Shown piece after piece: positions 32,601 to 44,112 of a DNA stretch of 49,000 nt. How positions within the stretch are numbered: the first letter of the stretch is position 1; the number at the start of each line of letters is the position of its first letter. The notes beneath the pieces are model-generated. The model saw nothing but the letters and a program-made list of their open reading frames with translations, ran no database searches and was not told where the DNA came from. The position numbers were made by a program, and so were the translations under genes. The stretch comes from Chrysomallon squamiferum (Eukaryota > Mollusca > Gastropoda > Neomphalida > Peltospiridae). The DNA is taken from NCBI GenBank assembly GCA_012295275.1, contig CM022678.1:8539678-8588677 (forward strand). Reading direction: 5' to 3'.

Positions 32601-35600
32601 GATGAATACTATATATATATAAATATATTATCTTGTTATACAAAGGTGTGTGTGTTTAAATTGATTCTAGAATACATACCAGCCTCAACAACATTTGTGA
32701 ATGTTTGAGAGATACTGAGAGGAACTTCTGACTTCTCTTCAGCCTGTAAATAAATGTATCTAAATAAGTAAACTGACCAAATACAAACCATTTATAAAAA
32801 CAATATTTCTAGAGTAGGATTTGAAATTTTTGAAAATTAATAGTCTGAATAAACAATTCTTTACAAATGTTTTTGTTATTTAAGGTTGACTTTAAAAATA
32901 AAATAAAATTTAACAAAATAAAAAATAAATAAATTATAAACATTTCAGTTATTAAAGACGTGAAAAAATGTATAAAAATATCATTTTACTAACACAATAT
33001 TGTAACAATATTGTTTAATTAATCCAGTGTTATAGCAATATTGTTTCATTAACCCAGTATTATAGCAATATTGTTTTATTAACCCAAAATAAGATTAATA
33101 AAAAAAATATTCAACTATACAAATTCTTACAACATTTGCACTGGTCCCTGGCAAATCTGTTGGGCTTTCCGCAGTTCTAAGTTCTTGTCCTGTGTCTGTG
33201 GGCTCAGGCTGACCTGAAACGGCTCCCTCAGACTGAAACAACAACAACAGCAGGAACGATGTTAACAGCAACAACAAGAGCAACAACAGTAATAATAATA
33301 ACAAAGAAAAAATAAAAATAAAATAAGCTTTGAATGAAATTGAAACATGACAATGTTTCAGATGGAATTTGTTTTGAATTTTAATGTAAATACTTCTCCA
33401 CTCTTTTCCAGTAAATGTGTTAATTATTTGCATCTGAAATTAACATCTGTATTTGTGCGTGTCTGTCTGTTTGTCTTTGGTTATGTTTTTATGTCTGTCT
33501 CTATGTATTTGTATTTATGGTTTGTGTATGTGTGAGAAAGAGAAAGACAGAGTGGAAGAAAGAAAATGTAAGGTGTGTGGGGGACAAAGAGTGAGGAGGG
33601 GGATGTGTATGTATGTGTCTGTGTCTACATATATGTGTGTATGTCTGCATGCATGTATTTGAGTGTACATGTGCATGCACAAGTGTGTGTTTCAGTAATA
33701 TTTTAAAATAATATTTACAGAAACGAAACATACAGGATCAGACTGAGAGGTGTTAGATGACATTCCACTGGTCAGTACATTGTTCCCGGCTCTGAAAATT
33801 AAACATTTGTTATTATACACCTACAACCATGTAACAAACAGAATTAGAGAAAAAAACTTGTCCAATTCCACCCCACAAAACAACATCAAAATATTACATT
33901 CATTAAGAAAAGATTACAAAATCCATGTGTTCTATTTAACTCTGGTTTCAGTCAGATGTGCAAATTTTGACTCTGTCCTGTGAAAGGTGAAGTAACCTAA
34001 ATTTCTTTTACTTCCGAGTGAGCAAAAATGATTTTTTTTTATTCTCTAGCATTTTTATGATCCATGAAATAGAACCAGACTGAAGGAAAAAAACTAATTT
34101 ATTAAAATGTATTACTACAGATGAACCTGACACTTTTCTTCTTCTTTTTATTACTACATTAACAAAATCAGCCCTAAAACAACCAGTAAATTAACCTTCT
34201 GTGTCAAGTAAAAATCATTTGGTCCATTATAAATACTAAGTTTAATTATCAGACATAACCCAAACTTTCATGTAGCGGTTTGTAAAGTTTCAGCTCAGTC
34301 TTTTGAAAACAAGTTCAAAATGGTCATTTAAGATTTAAATCAGCAATTAAAAACAAAAGAAGTAGCTTTGAACAATACGTGTGAATTTAAAATAATTTAC
34401 CAAAGTAAAAATAGTTATTCCTCAATAGCTATATATTTTGGTCAGTGCCACAAATTATAAAAACTGACTTAGTAGTAATAATGTGTTGCCACTGTTTATA
34501 GTGATAGTGTGATGAATACTATATATATATAAATATATTATCTGTTATACAAAGGTGTGTGTGTTTAAATTTATTCTAGAATACATACCAGCCTCAACAA
34601 CATTTGTGAATGTTTGAGAGATACTGAGAGGAACTTCTGACTTCTCTTCAGCCTGTAAATAAATGTATCTAAATAAGTAAACTGACCAAATACAAACCAT
34701 TTATAAAAACAATATTTCTGGAGTAGGATTTGAAATTTTTGAAAATTAATAGTCTGAATAAACAATTCTTTACAAATGTTTTTGTTATTTAAGGTTGACT
34801 TTAAAAATAAAATAAAATTTAACAAAATAAAAAATAAATAAATTATAAACATTTCAGTTATTAAAGACGTGAAAAAATGTATAAAAATATCATTTTACTA
34901 ACACAATATTGTAACAATATTGTTTAATTAATCCAGTGTTATAGCAATATTGTTTCATTAACCCAGTATTATAGCAATATTGTTTTATTAACCCAAAATA
35001 AGATTAATAAAAAAAATATTCAACTATACAAATTCTTACAACATTTGCACTGGTCCCTGGCAAATCTGTTGGGCTTTCCGCAGTTCTAAGTTCTTGTCCT
35101 GTGTCTGTGGGCTCAGGCTGACCTGAAACGGCTCCCTCAGACTGAAACAACAACAACAGCAGGAACGATGTTAACAGCAACAACAAGAGCAACAACAGTA
35201 ATAATAATAACAAAGAAAAAATAAAAATAAAATAAGCTTTGAATGAAATTGAAACATGACAATGTTTCAGATGGAATTTGTTTTGAATTTTAATGTAAAT
35301 ACTTCTCCACTCTTTTCCAGTAAATGTGTTAATTATTTGCATCTGAAATTAACATCTGTATTTGTGCGTGTCTGTCTGTTTGTCTTTGGTTATGTTTTTA
35401 TGTCTGTCTCTATGTATTTGTATTTATGGTTTGTGTATGTGTGAGAAAGAGAAAGACAGAGTGGAAGAAAGAAAATGTAAGGTGTGTGGGGGGACAAAGA
35501 GTGAGGAGGGGGATGTGTATGTATGTGTCTGTGTCTAAATATATTGTGTATGTCTGCATGCATGTATTTGAGTGTACATGTGCATGCACAAGTGTGTGTT

Positions 35601-35701
35601 TCAGTAATATTTTAAAATAATATTTACAGAAAAGAAACATACAGGATCAGACTGAGAGGTGTTAGATGACATTCCACTGCTCAGCACATTGTTCGCCGGC
35701 T
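25059..35701 (-). CDS. repeated linker of the locus B kinase, assembled from cassette exons
   Basis: Each of six units offers exons of 59, 102 and 64 nt with GT/AG borders. The end of one cassette (..GAG GCT G) plus the start of the next (AG CCG GCG) makes Glu and keeps frame. The end of the last cassette plus the kinase-side exon (G + CA) makes Ala and keeps frame. So the predicted protein is n x 75 residues of Ser/Thr/Pro/Glu-rich linker followed by the kinase. Units 2, 3, 4 and 6 are intact, giving up to about 300 residues. Role inferred: a disordered spacer or phosphorylation platform of variable length. No known domain was recognised. The model rests on splice-site and phase logic only. 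Confidence 0.6.
26696..28581 (-). repeat. exon-cassette unit 2 (intact)
   Basis: 1886 bp; about 26 bp shorter because the CAACAA/TAA repeat in the intron is contracted. Exon 3 26971-27034 (64 nt), exon 2 27422-27523 (102 nt), exon 1 27997-28055 (59 nt). All are open: PANNVLTSGMSSNTSQSDP, SEGAVSGQPEPTDTGQELRT, AEEKSEVPLSISQTFTNVVE. The sum is 225 nt, 75 residues rich in Ser, Thr, Pro and Glu, with no Cys and no predicted fold. Confidence 0.85.
28582..30492 (-). repeat. exon-cassette unit 3 (intact)
   Basis: 1911 bp. Exon 3 28858-28921, exon 2 29312-29413, exon 1 29910-29968, all of standard length and open. It is nearly identical to unit 2 in exon 1 (LTSG variant), which suggests these two arose from one recent duplication or were homogenised. 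Confidence 0.85.
30493..32403 (-). repeat. exon-cassette unit 4 (intact)
   Basis: 1911 bp. Exon 3 30768-30831, exon 2 31220-31321, exon 1 31820-31878, all open and of standard length. Exon 1 has the LSSG variant shared with unit 6 and locus A. Confidence 0.85.
32404..34313 (-). repeat. exon-cassette unit 5 (exon 1 one base short)
   Basis: 1910 bp. Exon 3 32680-32743 and exon 2 33131-33232 are intact. Exon 1 33734-33791 is 58 nt (TTCCCGG for TTCGCCGG), which shifts the frame into TGA. It is either a real lesion or a consensus error in a repeat that is hard to assemble. Confidence 0.85.
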
Positions 35702-36225
35702 CTGAAAATTAAACATTTGTTATTATACACCTACAACCATGTAACAAACAGAATAGGAGAACAAAAACTTGTCCAATTCCACCCCCCAAAACAAAATCAA
35801 AATATTACATTCATTAAGAAAAGATTACAAAATCCATGTGTTCTATTTAACTCTGGTTTCAGTCAGATATGCAAATTTTGACTCTGTCCTGTGAAAGGTG
35901 AAGTAACCTAAATTTCTTTTACTTCTGAGTGAGCAAAAATGATTTTTTTTATTCTCTAGCATTTTTATGATCCATGAAATAGAACCAGACTGAAGGAAAA
36001 AAACAAATTTGCAAAAATGTATTACTACAGATGAACCTGACACATTTCTTCTTCTTTTTTTTTTTTATTACATTAACAAAATCAGCCCTAAAACAACCAG
36101 TAAATTAAACTTCTATGTCAAGTAAAATCATTTGGTCCATTATAAATACTAAGTTTAATTATCAGACATAACCCAAACTTTCATGTAGTGGTTTGTAAAG
36201 TTTCAGCTCAGTCTTTTGAAAACAA
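34314..36225 (-). repeat. exon-cassette unit 6 (5'-most, intact)
   Basis: 1912 bp. Exon 3 34589-34652, exon 2 35040-35141, exon 1 35643-35701, all open. As the first unit to be transcribed, it supplies either the first in-frame Met (in PANNVLSSGMSS) or the junction to an upstream coding exon. The flank beyond 36225 is unit-like no longer but matches 15520-15890 of locus A. Confidence 0.85.
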
Positions 36226-36612
36226 GTGTGAGACTTAATAATCTGTAGGTTCAATCCTTCTTAGTTAGCAATTTCATTTAATTCAGTAACTTTGTTGCTG
36301 TTGATGGTTGAAAGGTAATTTAGAAAAACAACAACACCAACTAACAAAATAACTTAACAACATTGTATATTTCAGTTTTGTTTTAATGATTTTGTGAAAA
36401 TAAGATAAAGTTGATGAAATAATTTATCATATATTTTTTTATATTGTGTATGAATCAAATATGATGTGTGTGTGTGTGTGTGTTAGAGAAAATTACTTGA
36501 GTACTTATTTTTAAAATTACATATACAATGTAGAAATGTTACTATTTAATATGTAATGTCCATTTGTAACAAAACCAAATAAAGAAAGAAAAGAAAAAGA
36601 AACTGTCTGTAT
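36226..36612 (-). repeat. 5' flank of array shared with locus A
   Basis: It matches 15520-15890, including the TG repeat and the AAAGAAAAGAAAAAGAAA tract. The homology stops near 36612, marking the outer edge of the A/B duplication. Confidence 0.7.
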
Positions 36613-37421
36613 AAATTTAGTTTCACAAAACATAAATAATGTACAAATAATATGCAAGGAATATATGGTATGATTAATGATGATGCTACTCATTGTGAAA
36701 AAAAAATCCATTTTCAAATGTAATTCATGCACAGATTTGATTTTTAAGAAATCTTACAATGTTATAATGAAGGCATATAGCAAATTAACACTAATTAATG
36801 CTACCAATTAACCGGCAAAAACAAAAAAAAATTAGCAGAATACTTGAGTATGTAAAGATCCCTGCAATTCATAAGTCTTGAAGTATGATGTTTTTGTACT
36901 TTTGTTTAATTTCTATGGATTTAGAGAATTACATAATTAGTGTACGTTAAATTTCAGCTGATTACTTTGACTAATTAATTAATTTAAATTCATGAGTTTT
37001 AGCAACTTGTTTAAAACTACAGTACAGGTTTAGAGCTCTTAAAATGTTTCATTTTGATATATAATACAGTCGACTGAAGCTATATGAAATATTCAGTGTT
37101 TGTGCTGCAAAATGTCAGAAATGAAGCACACTTCGAAATTACGAAGCAAAAATGACACATATCTACCATACCTATGTCACTACTTCCAGAAAATTGCAGT
37201 TCCGTTTCCGACTGTTCTTTCAGCTGTTTCCCTCACTAAAGTGAAGCTAGCAAACATTTCCAGTGAACTTTTAGAACCATTACGTCAAAGAGTTATCAAC
37301 TGGTTAATGAGACATGTTGTCATTAGCAGTAACTGTATGATCAAGTGTTTGCTATTGTTTTTCCTTTTCAATTCCAACATAAATGTGTAATAACCAGTAG
37401 ACATATCAAAAAAAAAAAAAA

Positions 37422-37454
<33 letters not shown>

Positions 37455-38626
37455 AAAAATGATTTATTTATTTATTGATGTATTTATTTATTTATATATT
37501 TATTTATTGTCACATGCATTGTCATGCAAAAAAAAAAAAAAAAAAAAATAATAATAATAAGAAGAAGAAGAAGAAATAAAAAAATAAGAAAATAAATAAA
37601 TAAGAAATGAAAAAGTTGTAAAACTAAGGGTTTTTTTTTTTGCTAAACTTTATTTAGTCATCATTTCACTTTGCTTTAGTTTAATTTGTATTTCTTTTGA
37701 AAAATCCAAGCTTATCAAGTAATTAATTATTCATCAAGGGACAAACATTTGTTTCAGAATGTGTTTGCTGTTCATAAATTTTGCTGCTTCCTGAAGAGAA
37801 TCAGTTTTGTCTCAGATCATCAGCAGAAAAATTCAAATACAAATTAAATGAACTGTCACACTTGTGATTTGTTGAGAATATAATAAATTATGTGATATTT
37901 GTATTGTGTTATTTTTTTTCTATTTACAATTATGAAGGCTTTGCTATACATTTTGTCACCCATATCAAGACACTTTGTAATAAAAGTAAATACTGTTTGT
38001 ATTATTTTTTTTTCTAATACCTTGAACCTCAAAGGCCATTTGTGCAAATCATAGTTATGTCAATCTAGAATTCCATTTTATTATTCATTATTATTTATTT
38101 TTTTTTTTTAAAAGAAAAAAGAAAATAATAATAATAATAAAATATCTTATTCAGTGTATTCAATAATTTATTTAAATACACCATCTATCAGATTTAAGCA
38201 ACATCGTTCTTAAGATTTTGTCTAAATTACAAATATCAATGTGATAATTAATACTAGGTACTAATATGGTTTAGGCCTCATACAGAGATTTATGTCACAA
38301 CATTTAGTTCTGTCTGGAAAAAGAAGTTCAATATTGCCAATGACGACTTACAGGTGCACACTCTGGGAAAAAACCAATGCCCTTAAACCAAGTTTCTTGA
38401 TGCACATGTCCATGCATTTTCTAAATGTGCTCTTATTATGGATTAGATGATATACAATTATTTATGTTATAGCATTTAAGTGTCTGTTAGTCACAACTGA
38501 AGTGGTTTATACAGTCCTTTATAGAAGCATCCCTAACAGTTAAGACCTTTGTTGTTAAATGTATTTTCAATAGCCAGACATAAGATTATGATACACTATT
38601 TGAAATAGGATTAACTTTAAACTTAC
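36613..38626. other. no gene recognised
   Basis: It contains an open frame at 37100-37390 (plus; 96 codons, e.g. LYHYFQKI-like, VSLTKVKLANISSELLEPLR). This is of normal composition, but I cannot relate it to any family. It also has two A-run plus TAA/GAA tracts (37409-37460 and 37530-37600) resembling retrotransposon tails, and TTTA repeats at 37457-37508. Confidence 0.4.
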
Positions 38627-38723
38627 GTGAATGGCTTTGATTCTTGAAATAGATTCTTATCATTAACAGACTTCTGCTGCCATCTACTTTTTATAACCAG
38701 TCTTGAAAAGGAACCACTGGGAT
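38627..38723 (-). CDS. possible 5' exon of locus B
   Basis: 97 nt with acceptor TTTGTAG and a strong donor CAC/GTAAGT. An ATG at 38663 opens a frame (MIRIYFKNQSHS) that leaves in phase 1, the entry phase of cassette exon 1. A different frame is open throughout the exon (PSGSFSRLVIKSRWQQKSVN). Phase fit is one-in-three by chance, so this is only a candidate. Confidence 0.25.
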
Positions 38724-39001
38724 CTACAAATAAGACAAATTTGCTCATTATCAAAAATGATCAAAAATGAGGTAAATATATCTGATATATCTGGAAATAA
38801 AAAGATTAGAAATGGTGATTAAGAATATAGTAAACAGAAAGTATAAAACTGAGCTAGTGAACAATATGTCCGATGCGGAATGATACAAAACAAACACCAT
38901 ATTTCTAAAATAAATTGCATTACATATTTGGAATTTTAATTTTGCTACAGTTTTCAAACACGTATGCTTTTTTTAATAATAAAAGTGAGCATGTTTCATA
39001 C

Positions 39002-39150
39002 CTTTAAAATTTAAACTTTTATTGAAACTGCGAACTATATGTTTGAAAGAACTGACGTGCGATAAATTATTCACTGGATTTATCGTTCACTGCTTTCACA
39101 GCAGCTGGAATTGTTCGCTGCCTTTATTTCAGTGTTTCCCTCCTGGTGTT
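39002..39150 (-). promoter_or_regulatory. possible 5' untranslated exon of locus B
   Basis: It is less AT-rich than its surroundings and ends at a donor-like AAAG/GTATGA (minus). It lies 280 nt upstream of the candidate exon at 38627-38723. Transcription start not identified. Confidence 0.2.
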
Positions 39151-40572
39151 TTCATTTGTCTTACAATGAATATCCACGGGGGGGATGTGTAATTTTCCAC
39201 TGCACTCTCTTGTTTTATTTAATATAACATTTTTATATAATTTATCAATGCTATCAGAGATCTTTGTGTCATTTTGGTAGTAATTTTTTTGCTCTTTCTA
39301 ATGATATATATAAGCGTAAAGTACTTTGGTAAAATAACAAGAAATATACTCCACAATACGATTTTGTTATGTCAAAATGTATTAACAACGTATAAAATTT
39401 CCAAGACGTTTAATTTACGGGTATTAGTAAAGTACAGTGGTACTTTTCTTATCTTGAGAGGACATGTTGCGCATAGGAATTTATTTTGGGATAGGTCAGT
39501 TCCACATGGTCTATTTTACCGTATCCAAAGTATGGCGTATTATGAATTACATAGAATTAAACTGTTGCCCTATTTGCTATTATCTTTCTGGAATATAATT
39601 ATTTACAAATTTCTTTTCTCACTACCATTACACATTACTATTAATTACATTAACCAAGTTATTATAATGTACTTTCTTTTCTAAAATTAATTTAACAAAA
39701 TAGAATGCTATATTATTTTTTATCTTTTGTTTTCTGTATATGCATGATCTGTATCACAGTATTTCTTTTATATCCAAAAGCATTAAAACTTAATACAGAT
39801 ATAAATCACACTCTGTATTATTATTATTATCCTTGTTTAAACATGTGTAACTGTCAGAAATTTTATTTTCTCATCTTTTAATTTTTTTATTTTGTTTTAA
39901 TGTTTTATTCAGTCGACATGTTATATCATTAATATTTATTTCTGTGTTGATTTCGGGTCAATTTAAGACTGCGATTGACTAATTGACATATTCAATATCA
40001 TGAATATGTGATAACACTGATATTGATATTCATATTGTGCACTTAAAAATCAATTAATTGAAATCTATTAGTTTACCTAATTGGAATCCTGGAATCTTTA
40101 ATTAGTCCAATGTCAAAGTAAAATGATCAATCCTGTGCAAAATATTTACAAACAAATCATAACAACTCCACCCGCCATGGAATGAACTTCCACGAACTTT
40201 CTAGACCGGATGGAGTTAACTGTAGTCTTGATAAACAAAACATAGAGTCTCGCTGACCCAGTATCGTAAAACTGATCGGGACTTTTCGGATCATTTCGGC
40301 CGAATAAACGGAGACATTCGAGTCCTCTGTGTATATTTTGCCTAGCAAAATAAATAAATTATGTAAATACACAACAGAATCCGTTTTCCTCAGAAAAAGG
40401 TCTGTTAGCAAAAATAATAATAATAATTAAAAAAATAAATAAATAAAATAAAATAAAATATCTGTTTCATTTAAACCTTAATTTTTAACCCTGAGCAATT
40501 GTTTTGTTTTTCAGGTGGTGGTTTCGGGGGGGGGGGGTGCTTGTTTTTTAAGAATAAATATGACTGCTTTTT

Positions 40573-40626
<54 letters not shown>

Positions 40627-41204
40627 ACTTTATTTTATTTTATTTTAATAATTTATTTTATTATTTATTTATTTTTTTTTTTTTTAAATTATTATCGCAA
40701 TTATTTATTTATTAATATTAATGTTATTTATAATTATTATGGTTATTTTTCTTAATTTCATTTTTAACTCAGAAATGAATAAATTATAATTGTCCTAATT
40801 TACCAAACCTGTGTTAATTGCAAATAGTAAAATGCATACTTGAGATAATCTGACAGAGAAATACTTCTTTAAACACCAGAAGTTTTACTGTGGCTGCGAC
40901 TATAGAAAGGAAATCACATTTTGGTCTGAAACCAGAATTAATTTCTACAAATTTTGTAATAAGTTTTGTAAGAATAAACAAATTAATAACTTCTTAAATA
41001 CTAAATAAAATTAGGTTAAGGCCAGACCAGTCTCGATAAACCACGATGTTTCGAACATAAACGGATTCAAATGTGTGCTACGCTTTTCAAACCAGTATGA
41101 ACTGATGTTTGACAGCCAGTTTATTTTTATTTTTAATTCGGCAACGTGTTACTTGTTGATTATTCAATTTAATAGAATTTTGGAAATATTTCACGAGAAT
41201 CAAA
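39151..41204. other. spacer between divergent genes, with simple repeats
   Basis: The piece at 40157-40330 is clearly richer in G/C and CpG than the rest and could be a promoter or 5' exon, but nothing was recognised in its frames. A 12-G run lies at 40526-40537, a poly-T of over 40 at 40578-40620, and TTTTA repeats follow. Confidence 0.45.
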
Positions 41205-41287
41205 ATGGATTGGGATGTTTCATGTTTGTGCGAATCCAGGTGTGAATCGGATGCGGAAATAATCGCACTTTTCAGCCATGGATCAAG
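41205..41287 (+). CDS. possible first exon upstream of the CAMSAP-like gene
   Basis: ATG, then MDWDVSCLCESRCESDAEII, ALFSHGS, to a donor AAG/GTAAAC. The surrounding region has CpGs. It leaves in phase 2, while the next recognised exon (41967) is entered in phase 0. If the two are joined directly a stop follows at once, so either an exon is missing or this belongs elsewhere. Confidence 0.25.
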
Positions 41288-41311
41288 GTAAACAAGATTG
41301 ATTGTATTGTC

Positions 41312-41319
41312 AGAGAGAG

Positions 41320-41374
<55 letters not shown>
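41312..41374. repeat. (GA)n(GT)n microsatellite
   Basis: A short GA run followed by about 26 GT units. It yields a His-Thr frame on the minus strand that is not a gene. Confidence 0.9.
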
Positions 41375-41375
<1 letters not shown>

Positions 41376-41966
41376 GGCAATTTCATATGTAAATCAATTT
41401 ATTATAACATTCACAAACGATAATAAGTAGAGAAAAATGCATTTATCTGACAAATGTAGTTTGATAACAAAACTCATGTTCTTACAAAACATAATAAACA
41501 TTATATTTACTGTTGGTATTGCTATTTTTCGTAGGTCACTGCATAATGCATTATTATTCAGGTCTGTCAAGAAAGGAAATTTAGATCATGGAGTTCTAAG
41601 GATGAATCACCTGTTACAGAAACCATTCTTTTGCAGACTGCACCGTTCTGATAGTAACTTTTTTATTTTATTTTTGTGTCTTAGAGAGTAAAATAAGTTT
41701 TGTAACTACTCTTTATTGATTATAAAATAGTGTAATAAAAATCACTTATTTGCTATTGTTTTGTCATCAGTTTAATATTATAATAATTATGTTACATTAT
41801 TTATTAATAACAAAGTATACTGAAGATATCCCACAGCCTACTTTGTCTGAATAATAAAGTTAAATTTAAATTTTCACAGAAGTATTAGTTATTTATTTAT
41901 AACTGCTTAGTATTATTTTTATTATAATGTTATTATTATTATTATTTTATTTATTTTTTCTTTCAG

Positions 41967-42052
41967 AATGTACATATAGCTCTAATCGATGTGCTGATGT
42001 TGGCATATGCCACTGAAGTGGTTTCAGTAGAATGTGCTGTTCCAACCATCAG
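41967..42052 (+). CDS. CAMSAP/Patronin-like exon, N-terminal segment
   Basis: 86 nt, phase 0 to 2. Acceptor TTTTTTCTTTCAG, donor CAG/GTATGC. It reads NVHIALIDVLMLAYATEVVS, VECAVPTIR. This resembles the conserved N-terminal region of CAMSAP proteins just before the calponin-homology domain (the H-x-A-x-V-D-x-L-M-x-A-Y-T-V-E pattern). CAMSAP/Patronin proteins bind and protect microtubule minus ends. The calponin-homology domain that should follow is absent here. Confidence 0.6.
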
Positions 42053-42760
42053 GTATGCTGTTGTTTTTATTTATTTATTTATTTTACATTTATTATCTTG
42101 TTAAATATTAAAATTTGAAATTTTTTTTTTTTTTTTTTCTAGTAAATAGAGTTTGTTTGACTCAGTTAAAGTTAATTTACTTTCTTCATTTTATATTTTG
42201 AAAAAATATGGTAAATTCTAATGGTTTTTATTTCAGACAAGGGATATATATATGGTATATGTTGTATTTCTTTCTGTTTAGAAAACATGTCTCTTCATAT
42301 TGCAGAAACAGGTTTTGTTTTTATTAGCTGTATTATTTACATTTTAAAATAAAAAGAAGAAGTGAAAAATATGCTGTGTATGTTCTTAAATCAAATATTT
42401 CTTCTTTAAGTTTTGTCCTAGTTTAGCAGAATTAATTTTTTATCAATAATCAGGTTATAATGAAATATGTTTAAAAGATACTGATTTTTTTAATTCAGAA
42501 TTTACATTTATATTTTGGCAAACCTTTTTAGACTATTTTAAAAAATATTTATTTTTAATTATTACTCAGAATTTATGTGTTTATCAGTATGTCTGAATGC
42601 ATGCATGCACAAATGAAATCCAATAGCTGAAATATTTTTTTTGTCATCAAGATCAAACATTCATTTGTATCAATAAGTGGTCTTGATATACATAGATAAT
42701 AGTAAATAATGTTCCTAATAAAACAAATATAACTAAATTATCTTTGTTTAACTTTTTCAG

Positions 42761-42854
42761 AAAACAAATCATAAAGCGACAAATGTTGTTATCTAAACAT
42801 CAGAACATGACACACTCAGACAGCAGAAGAGACAGACACTTTTCTCAAGAACTG
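42761..42854 (+). CDS. CAMSAP-like gene, linker exon
   Basis: 94 nt, phase 2 to 0, open. It reads (R)KQIIKRQMLLSKHQNMTHSD, then SRRDRHFSQEL. Acceptor ACTTTTTCAG, donor CTG/GTATGA. The phase agrees with both neighbours. The residues are polar and basic; no domain. Confidence 0.5.
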
Positions 42855-43390
42855 GTATGAAAAACACACACTTTAACTTACCTGCTTGACTTAGATCCCT
42901 CCAGTGACAAGACAACAAATTTTGATGAAATTAAATGTCTGAAAGATACAACAATGTCCACTGTTTGCAGAAACATGCACAGCATCATACAACACAGCTA
43001 CCACATGAATAGGATAAGTTTTAGATGAATCTGACTTGGGCTTTAACAGAGTGAGCAGTTTAATATTTCTCTTATAAAGTTGTGTGTATGTAAGAAACAG
43101 ATTTTGCATACTGTCTGCAACATTCATACAGATAGGGATTATAAATATGCTTACAGTTACATGCAAAATTCACTACACAAAATTTTCATAATAAAATGTG
43201 TATGTTAATGTAGATATTAAAACAGAAATCCAGATCTTTTAATTAGGGAGATAGACATGTTTTTCTTCTGTTCCAGTTATAATGGTTTTTATTTCAGAGA
43301 AGGGATAGTTATTTTTTATTATTTTTTTTTTTACATGTTAATTTTTTGTAAAAGGTTACTCTTACAACTTTATGTTGATAAACATTTCAG

Positions 43391-43518
43391 ACCAGTGAAC
43401 AGGAAATGATGTCAAAGAAAGACAGACTGGTGGAGAGACAAATAAAGAGAAAAGAAGAACAGGAAAGATGAAAACTGGAAAAAGAAATGGAATTAATGGA
43501 ACAGAGAGAAAGAGAGAG
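43391..43518 (+). pseudogene. CAMSAP-like coiled-coil exon with in-frame TGA
   Basis: 128 nt, phase 0 to 2. It reads TSEQEMMSKKDRLVERQIKR, KEEQER, TGA (43469-43471), then KLEKEMELMEQRERER. The charged heptad-like sequence continues in the next exon. The family usually has Arg-Arg-Lys or a similar basic run here, so a CGA to TGA transition is the simplest origin. All splice borders are intact. One stop could also be a rare allele. Confidence 0.65.
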
Positions 43519-44112
43519 GTAAATGACAAATACAAAAAATTTGTTTAAATTACTTTCACACATTTTATGACAAGTATTAGTAAAATGCTTGATTATAGTT
43601 CATATTTAGCTCTTTTTTGCCAGCAAATACTGTCCAGTTATTTTATATATATATCTGTGTGTGTGTGTGTTGAATGTATTGTCCTTTGGGAAATCTGTAT
43701 AATGGATTCCTTTACTGATCATAGTAAATGAAATGACATTTATTTGAATAGTATTACCTATATTTGAATAGTATATACAACATTGAGTAGACTTTTTTAT
43801 TTTGTTAATGTGTACTTATGATGGATACACAAACAAAACAATCTAAAAGTGTTTAGTATATTTACAGTTAAAGAATTTCAGAATGCATAAAATGAAATCA
43901 GTTGAATCAGCATAAAAAACATTTAAAATAGTTGTTTTGAGAGAATATTGAAGGAAACTCCATTTGGCTAGACTGCACCTTTTCCCTTTTTAATTTGAAT
44001 TAATTATCCACTGGTACATTTACTCATTCATATTAGTACTTGTTAATTCCAGATTGCTTTCATTATCCATTTGTATATTTATTCATTCATAGCAATACTG
44101 TACTAATTGCAG

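Noticed and set aside
37100-37390. 96-codon plus-strand frame taken as a possible gene
   Set aside because: The composition is reasonable, but there is no known family, no splice context and no homologue in the window. Kept only as an unassigned frame.
39274-39684. 136-codon plus-strand frame
   Set aside because: Low-complexity Ile/Leu/Tyr/Phe reading of AT-rich DNA with no motif. A frame of this length is expected by chance at this base composition.
41205-42052. Direct splicing of the exon at 41205-41287 to 41967-42052
   Set aside because: Phase 2 to phase 0 mismatch; the join gives a stop within four codons.
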